DNA from: Cryomorpha sp963741985
GTDB lineage: Bacteria; Bacteroidota; Bacteroidia; Flavobacteriales_D; Cryomorphaceae
Direction of reading: 5' to 3'
DNA length: 64,000 nt
Assembly (NCBI GenBank): GCA_963741985.1
Contig: CAVUKD010000004.1
Coordinates: 813,590-877,589, forward strand
Within the stretch, counting starts at the first letter, position 1. Every line of letters starts with the position of its first letter. Shown piece after piece: positions 58,604 to 64,000 of the stretch. The notes under the pieces were generated by a model. That model ran no database searches, was not told the origin of the DNA, and saw only the letters and a list, made by a program, of their open reading frames with translations. A program made the translations under genes and the position numbers.

Positions 58604-59200
58604 CATTCACGATTCAATTCTAACCAAATGTCGTATTATTCTTTACCTCAAAAACATGCTAATAAACGGAGAACCCAAAATAGGAAGAAACTTCTCCTAT
58701 GGCCATCATCGGAATACGACAAGGGCAATATCTTAAATACAGATTCCATAGCAATTTCCTATCCCATAAAAATCTGTTCATCGCCATCGAATCAGTCTTT
58801 AATTGCTATCAGCGATTAACCCTTGTGTTTTGTCAAAATTTCCAGTCCAGCAGCATCCCGGATGTAATTTCCCCAAAATGAATCAGAGGCCACGTACAGT
58901 CTTTGGCGTTATGAAGAACATTGTTTTTATTGATTGGGGTCAGTCAGCAGAAACAATTCTCAGAACCATAAAGGCTTGCGGATATCCCTACACCGGTTGC
59001 AAAACCAGATAAGATAAGTCAGATCATACCATTTTGGATGCAGAAATAAAAAAAGGAATAGATTTACCTTCGGCAATACGCTTTACCTCAAAACCCAGTA
59101 ATTTCGCCATAGCCTTAGAATCAGGATGTTCGATTTTTTGCTTGGTTTTTAGTTCCACGTACGGGCTCCCTTTGGTTGTTGGTACTGACGAAATTAGAAA
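58604..59200 (+). pseudogene. Decayed sugar N-formyltransferase, right-arm remnant lacking the N-terminus
   Basis: Begins with HDSILTKCRIILYLKNMLIN and GEPKIG in one frame (58,607 on), shifts to LLWPSSEYDKGNILNTDSIA and SYPIK, then AIESVFNCYQRLTLVFCQN, then SEATYSLWRYEEHCFY and IDWGQSAETILRTIKACGYP. This order matches the complete gene family (HDSLLPKYRG, EYDKG, SYPIK, ATYSLWR, IDW). At least four frame changes and an in-frame stop after CKTR show real decay. A separate, better preserved copy starts at 63,626. Confidence 0.8.
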
Positions 59201-59355
59201 TTTGTACTGATGTTGAAATCAGTATTTACAATCAGCATCTTCGATTTTTGGTTTGGGGTATTTCGTCTTTAAGTCAACTGTTGTAGTGAATTTCAATAGA
59301 GGTTATTGGATTACAAATAGCTTCAAATTGGAGTGTAATACAAACGACTTTTGCC

Positions 59356-61007
59356 TTAAGGCGCAACGGTATACACATATAAATCCCAGGCGGCATCCGA
59401 ATCCTTAAAAACCCCTTTTAAATGCAATGCTTCATCCTCGATGGGAAAAGGGGCAAATATATACCGTCCGCCCATGGCTCGGAATTGATCCCAGTTGTAA
59501 TCCAGGTTTTGAAGGACTATTTTATTGCCTTTTGGGAAAACATATTCACGTCCCAGTGCCGCTGAAAATCCATAGGCACGCGAACCCCAGCGGGTATAAT
59601 AATGATCCAAAGCGGGCGCCTTGTCCAGCTCTCCCTGAATAAGCTTTTTGAATTGGTGCTTATATGCCAGGGGATAATCGACCATATATCCATCCAGCGT
59701 ATAAAATCCATTGTACTGCGCTATGGAAGGGTGCATCCCCACGGATAGAACCCGATAACCGGCGGGATTGCCCAGTTCTTCTTTGACCTGATCGAAAAGG
59801 GATTCGGCATAGAATCCGCGGAAAGAAGGATCTCCTCGGTGTAGCGTTCCTTCAAAGGCGCCAAAAAGGATATAGGTCTGAGCCACGATGGCTCCAAAAG
59901 CAATCACTTTGCCTATAAGGCCCTGCCGGGCGAGAAGCACCAAACCAATAGCAATGGCTACATACCAGGCCACAGGTTGCAGGAAATGAAGTCCTTCCGA
60001 GTTGGATGGGTATCATCTCCATCAGCGGATGAAATAGCCACTGCATGCGGTTCCAGTTTACCAGCGCATACCAAAGGGAGGAAAGGATGATAAATTCCAT
60101 TAGGTTGAGGAGGATAATTCCGTATTTCTTGCTTTTCATGGCAAAAAAGCAACCGATTACGACAATAGGAATTAACCAGGTATGCACAGTGGCGGCGTGG
60201 TATTGGCCGTGCTCCAGAATATGGAGAATCTTACCGACATAGACATCTATCCCCTTATAGCTAAAATCCATTTCGAGACGGTGAGAAGGAACTGCAGTCT
60301 CAAAAAAACCGATCAGCAGGCGGATACTTGAAATAAGATAGGAGAAGGTAAGGAGGACGATGGCCAGAAATTGCGCTTTGGGATTTCGTTTTGCGGAAAA
60401 GCCAATCGTAAACCACCCATACGCCCAGAAACCCAATTAAGAAGACTCCGACCAATATCAAACTCGAAGCAAAACCGCCGGCTCCCAGTATAATCCAGGG
60501 TCCTATGCCCGCGTGGAATCCATCTCTGCGGATTTTTAGAAATGCATAAACCAATAGGGGTAGGGAGGCGATGGATAGATTAAAACCCCAATAGGGCAGT
60601 AGTCCGTAAAGCATAGCCACCCCTGCTGAGATCCATACCGGTTCTGAAGGGATCACAAACTTCCGCAATAGGAGCCACATCCCCACATATCCCGTCACGG
60701 CCATAAGTGTTTTCATGGCTACATAGCCCCAAAAGACGCCAAAAAGCCCCATAATTAAAGCGGCAAAATTATATACGGGTACAAGCGATCGAACCGGGAC
60801 CCCGTTCATAATAGAATCGATGGTAGTCTTTGACCAATCGGTAAAATACCCGCCATCGAGCAATACCTTCATCCAGACAAAATTGCTGTCGAGATTATCG
60901 TGAATAGTTATCGAAATATTTTGCCCGTATACATAATAAGGCGCTATTTTAATAAGGACGATGGCAAGCCCCGCAAGGAAGAATCTGTTTTTACTGATCC
61001 ATTCCAT
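59356..61007 (-). pseudogene. Polytopic membrane protein of a glycan locus, right-arm copy with two frameshifts
   Basis: Start ATG 61,005-61,007 (MEWISKNRFFLAGLAIVLIK) and stop at 59,356. It is the inverted copy of the gene at 55,915 with a few substitutions (Leu to Phe, Cys to Ile). Its frame breaks are at other places: near 60,390 (inside KRNPKAQFLAIV) and near 60,000 (inside GRLHFLQPLAW). The two arms thus complement each other and together define an intact protein of about 550 residues. The 3' end faces the formyltransferase remnant tail to tail. Confidence 0.78.
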
Positions 61008-62130
61008 CCGTGAGGATATTTTGAATTACTTCTCTTTCAGAAAGGGTATAATAAAACGGCAACCGCACCAGGCAGTCGCTGTATCGCTCACATTCCGGTA
61101 AGGGTCTGCTCCCGTGAAGTTCTGTATAGAAAGGGGATTTGTGTAAATTTTGATAGTGAAACACGGGGAGGATGTCCTTTTTACGCAGGGCTTGAATAAA
61201 CCCGCTACGGCTTGACAGATCGGGAAAAACCAGATAATACATATGGGCGTTATTGGAGGCAAAAGCGGGGATTTCGGGTTGTTCCACCTTCCCCTTATTC
61301 CATCCCTTCAGGCCCGAATGGTAGGCATTCCAGATTTCGAGTCGTCGTTGCTGTATATCCTCCAAAGCCTCTAACTGCGCCCATAAAAAAGCCGCAATAA
61401 TTTCGGAAGGTAAAAACGAAGATCCCATATCAATCCATCCGTACTTATCGACATCTCCTCTGAAAAACGCCGCTCTGTTTGTTCCCTTCTCCCAGATAAT
61501 CTCAGCGCGCGCGATAAATTGTTCGTCATTGACCACCAGCATTCCGCCCTCACCCGAGATAATATTTTTTGTTTCGTGAAAACTAAAGGCCGCCATATGC
61601 CCAATACTTCCCAGTGGTCTTTTTATTCCGTCGGCACCTGTATAGTAACTGTCAATTGCCTGTGCGGCATCTTCAATAACAAGGAGTCCGTGGCGGTTGG
61701 CAATATCCATTATAATATCCATATCGCAGGCCACTCCCGCATAATGCACCGGTACAATGGCTTTGGTGCGGGGGGTGACGAGTTCTTCAATTTTCGACTC
61801 ATCCATGCCCGGGTGGTCGGGACGGCTGTCGCAAAAAACAATTTTGGCTCCGCGCAGCACAAAAGCATTGGCGGTGCTCACGAAGGTAAAGCTGGGCATG
61901 ATGACCTCATCGCCCGGTTGGATATCCGCGAGGATAGAAGCCATCTCAAGCGCATCCGTGCAGGAGGTAGTCAAAAAACATTTTTTAAACCCGTATCGAT
62001 TTTGAAAGAAGTTCTGGCATTTTTTGGTGTATGTGCCGTTTCCGGAAATTTGCCCTGAAGCTACTGCGTCTGCAATATACTCCAGTTCCTTCCCTACCAT
62101 GTAGGGCTTATTGAACGGGATTTTATTCAT
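60991..62130 (-). CDS. WecE/RffA-like dTDP-4-amino-4,6-dideoxygalactose transaminase, intact right-arm copy
   Basis: A 379-residue DegT-family enzyme from ATG 62,128-62,130. It contains TTSCTDALEMASILADI (PLP phosphate), LLVIEDAAQAID (Asp for the ring nitrogen), Lys in FSFHETKNIISGEGG, and the WecE-specific EIIWEKGTNRAAFFRGDVDK and SSFLPSEIIAAFLWAQLE. Length matches WecE (about 376). It aminates dTDP-4-keto-6-deoxy-D-glucose to dTDP-Fuc4N with glutamate. This is the only uninterrupted copy in the window. It differs from the left copy by a handful of residues, mostly near the C-terminus. Confidence 0.94.
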   Translation of the reverse strand: MNKIPFNKPYMVGKELEYIADAVASGQISGNGTYTKKCQNFFQNRYGFKKCFLTTSCTDALEMASILADIQPGDEVIMPSFTFVSTANAFVLRGAKIVFCDSRPDHPGMDESKIEELVTPRTKAIVPVHYAGVACDMDIIMDIANRHGLLVIEDAAQAIDSYYTGADGIKRPLGSIGHMAAFSFHETKNIISGEGGMLVVNDEQFIARAEIIWEKGTNRAAFFRGDVDKYGWIDMGSSFLPSEIIAAFLWAQLEALEDIQQRRLEIWNAYHSGLKGWNKGKVEQPEIPAFASNNAHMYYLVFPDLSSRSGFIQALRKKDILPVFHYQNLHKSPFYTELHGSRPLPECERYSDCLVRLPFYYTLSEREVIQNILTDGMDQ

Positions 62131-62705
62131 AGTCTTCAAAATTCTGATTTATTTTTGATTATGCAACTGGAGTGGGAGGAATATTTGATATTTCGGGGGG
62201 TAGGTCGTGTATGTCTGTTCGCTTTGCTCACAAGGGCGGAAGTGGGAGTGGTGTTCGCTACGCTCACCTTTTTTTCACGCAGAGGCGCAAAGGGGACGTG
62301 TAAAGCTTGAGAGATTCATACGCACATGTTTTCGGGGCGAAGTATGCTTATACGCTCCTATAGCAGGCTCACTGAGGCGAAATGGCAAGATAGAGGGAGT
62401 TCGCTGCGCTCACTAAGGGCGCTAAGGATTTTTGGATTATAGATGCTGTCCCAACTGCCTAATGTAACGTCATATCGAGTGATTTTAAGGCTATTCCACA
62501 TCAAAAAACTTCTGTAAAGGGCCGAACAACAAAGCACAGTAAATACCTCCATATACTCATCTTAAAAACACGAACAAGTGAGATACGAGGTTCGTGCGTA
62601 ATCCCAGAACGTAGTGCTTTCCCCAAAATTCGTAATTCGTAATTCATATAGGTTATGCAAGTATTTTTATCTTCACCACTTAATTGGAATTCTAAATAAA
62701 TCCCA
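62131..62705. repeat. Right-arm spacer with repeats
   Basis: 575 bp between the divergent transaminase and GT2 genes, the counterpart of 54,121-54,790 but shorter. It keeps one TTTTTTTCACGCAGAGGCGC segment where the left arm has two, and contains a stretch near 62,318-62,390 not found on the left. The part next to the GT2 gene is identical to the left arm. Confidence 0.65.
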
Positions 62706-63636
62706 GTGCATATATCCATTGTAAGTCCGGTTTATGGTTGTGCTCAATGCATCGAGGGTCTTGTTGAAGGTATAAAATCCTCAATGGCTGAGATCAGATG
62801 CACGGACTTTGAGATAATTTTAATCGACGATTGTTCTCCTGATAATCCCTGGCCGGCTATAGAAAAAATGGCGGCTGTTACCCCCGAGCTAAAAGGACTG
62901 CGGTTGTCCCGAAATTTCGGTCAGCACGCTGCAATTCAGGCGGGGCTTACTCACGCTAAAGGCGACTGGGTAATTGTAATGGACTGCGACCTGCAGGATA
63001 AACCCTCTGAAATTCCAAAATTATATACGAAGGCGCTCGAAGGCTACGACCTTGTACTTGCGCGACGTGAAAACCGGAATGATTCCTGGTTTAAGCGAAA
63101 AACTTCGGAGTGGTTTTACGCCACGCTCAGCTATTTAACGGCTACGAAGATTGATCCCGGCTGTGGCCAATTTCGGGATCTATCGAAAAGCCGTAATAGC
63201 CTCCATCCTTTCCATGGGCGATTATGTGCGGTTCTTTCCCTCCATGGCTGCATGGGTAGGATTTAATAAAACAGCGATTCCTGTCGAACACGCCAATCGT
63301 TCGGAAGGCAAATCTTCCTATAACCTGAAAGCCCTCCTGAAACTTGGTCTTTCCGTCATAATAAGCTTCTCCGACAAACCCCTTCGCATTGTGGTGAAAT
63401 TCGGGTTTCTGATTACTTCGCTGGTGCTTATAGCGGCATTGATCACGTTTGTCCGGTTTTTGGTCGGTGGCATTGACGTGCTTGGATATACCAGCCTGAT
63501 CCTCTCTATTTGGTTCCTCGGTGGAATTATCATATCACTTGTTGGTATTGTCGGCCTTTACCTTGGGAAAACTTTCGATCAGGTTAAGGGTCGCCCTGTA
63601 TATATCATTTCAGAAGAAACCAAAAATGAAAATTAA
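62706..63636 (+). pseudogene. GT2 with C-terminal membrane helices (GtrB/DPM1-like), right-arm copy
   Basis: GTG start at 62,706. The first 150 residues are in frame (HISIVSPVYGCAQCIEGLVE, FEIILIDDCSPDNPW, GLRLSRNFGQHAAIQAGLTH), then an extra base near 63,158 shifts the frame inside TKIDPAVANFGIYRK. The remainder is intact to 63,636, with two membrane helices. The last residues GRPVYIISEETKNEN differ from the left copy. The stop overlaps the formyltransferase start by 11 bp, so this copy is paired with a formyltransferase where the left copy is paired with an acetyltransferase. Confidence 0.87.
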
Positions 63637-64000
63637 TACCTCGGATAAAATCGGTCTTTTTCTTATGAACCAGAAAGGATTGGCCGTGCTTGAAACAATT
63701 ATAAACCAAGGTTTGGCTCCGCGGGTAGCATTTTTATGTTTGGGAAAAGACAAGAGTGTCCAAAATGACTATTCGGCTGAAATTCTCGAAGCGGCAAATA
63801 AGGCAGGAATAAAAGTTATCGAGAGAAAGGAGCCCTGCCAGCATACAACCTCGGACTCGCTATTGGCTGGCGGTGGATAATCACCTCCGAGGTGCCACTC
63901 CTCGTTATCCACGATTCCCTTTTACCCAAATATCGCGGCTTTTCTCCACTCGTAAATATGCTGATAAACGGAGAACCCAAAATCGGCGCAACATTACTTT
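63626..64000 (+). pseudogene. Sugar N-formyltransferase, 5' part, one frameshift
   Basis: From ATG 63,626 (KINTSDKIGLFLMNQKGLAV) the Rossmann-like start runs to about residue 68, then the frame changes near 63,830 and continues ALPAYNLGLAIGWRWIITSE, VPLLVIHDSLLPKYRGFSPL and VNMLINGEPKIGATLL to the window end. The HDSLLPKYRG motif is the formyltransferase active-site loop; the Asn normally two residues before the His is Val here (LLVIHD), as I recall for related capsule-locus enzymes. It would transfer formyl from N10-formyl-tetrahydrofolate to a dTDP-4-amino-sugar such as Fuc4N made by WecE. Confidence 0.85.

Larger units (their letters stand above)
53239..63587. repeat. Giant inverted duplication (two ~5.2-kb arms)
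   Basis: Arm 53,239-58,445 and arm 58,450-63,587 are inverted copies, centred between 58,447 and 58,448. Order from each outer end inward: GT2, repeat spacer, WecE-like, membrane protein, decayed formyltransferase. The arms are mostly identical, with scattered substitutions (for example Ser/Ile and Asp/Ala in the transaminase) and several single-base indels, different in each arm. The spacer at 54.4-54.74 kb is about 70 bp longer than its right partner. Outside the arms the sequences diverge fully. Confidence 0.93.

Overview
The window looks like a surface-polysaccharide region of a Bacteroidota chromosome, most likely a marine or aquatic Flavobacteriia/Cryomorphales-type organism. Three things point there. 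One secreted protein (37.0-38.5 kb) has a PKD domain and a type IX secretion C-terminal sorting domain. A BY-kinase of the Bacteroidota Wzc type carries a tyrosine-rich tail. The long intergenic stretches are packed with dispersed palindromic repeats of the kind common in that phylum. No tRNA, rRNA or CRISPR array was seen.

Layout. (1) 0-14.7 kb, minus strand: a tightly packed polysaccharide operon with an SGNH protein, a Wzy-like polymerase, seven or eight glycosyltransferases, WecB, and a heptose-like nucleotide-sugar module (PfkB kinase, GmhA-like SIS isomerase, TagD/HldE-type nucleotidyltransferase, SDR epimerase). (2) 14.7-17.4 kb, plus strand: sulfotransferase, DegT aminotransferase and a GT2. 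(3) 17.7-23.3 kb, minus: a hexapeptide acetyltransferase, a Wzt/Wzm-type ABC exporter and a Wzz/Wzc-type BY-kinase. (4) 23.8-25.7 kb: a secreted M1 peptidase. (5) 26.4-30.9 kb: an MBOAT O-acyltransferase and a frameshifted SGNH partner, separated by a complete IS110-family element. (6) 31.3-32.2 kb: a Xre/RES toxin-antitoxin pair. (7) 32.9-35.0 kb: a second, heavily frameshifted Wzm/Wzt exporter. (8) 37-38.5 kb: the T9SS cargo protein. (9) 39.4-48.4 kb, plus: a full pseudaminic-acid-type nonulosonic acid operon (PseB, C, G, H, I, an SpsF-like cytidylyltransferase) with an embedded accessory module (aldo-keto reductase, Gfo/Idh/MocA, SDR, second NeuB-like synthase). (10) 50.7-52 kb: a broken glycan gene. 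(11) 52.4-64 kb: a 10.3-kb inverted duplication centred at 58,447/58,448 that carries WecE-like transaminase, a polytopic membrane protein, a GT2 and a decayed sugar N-formyltransferase on both arms. A WecD-like acetyltransferase flanks it on the left and an N-formyltransferase on the right.

Together the genes make, modify (amino, acetyl, formyl, sulfate), polymerise and export one or more complex surface glycans. The two most notable observations are an IS110 element whose bridge RNA can be read by eye, with target and donor guides matching the insertion site and the element ends in a repeat family that also has unoccupied copies in this window, and the near-perfect giant palindrome at 53-64 kb, which is either an unusual inverted duplication or an assembly artefact. 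Frameshifts are absent from all genes before 29.4 kb but hit most genes after it, so sequence quality or gene decay changes sharply there.
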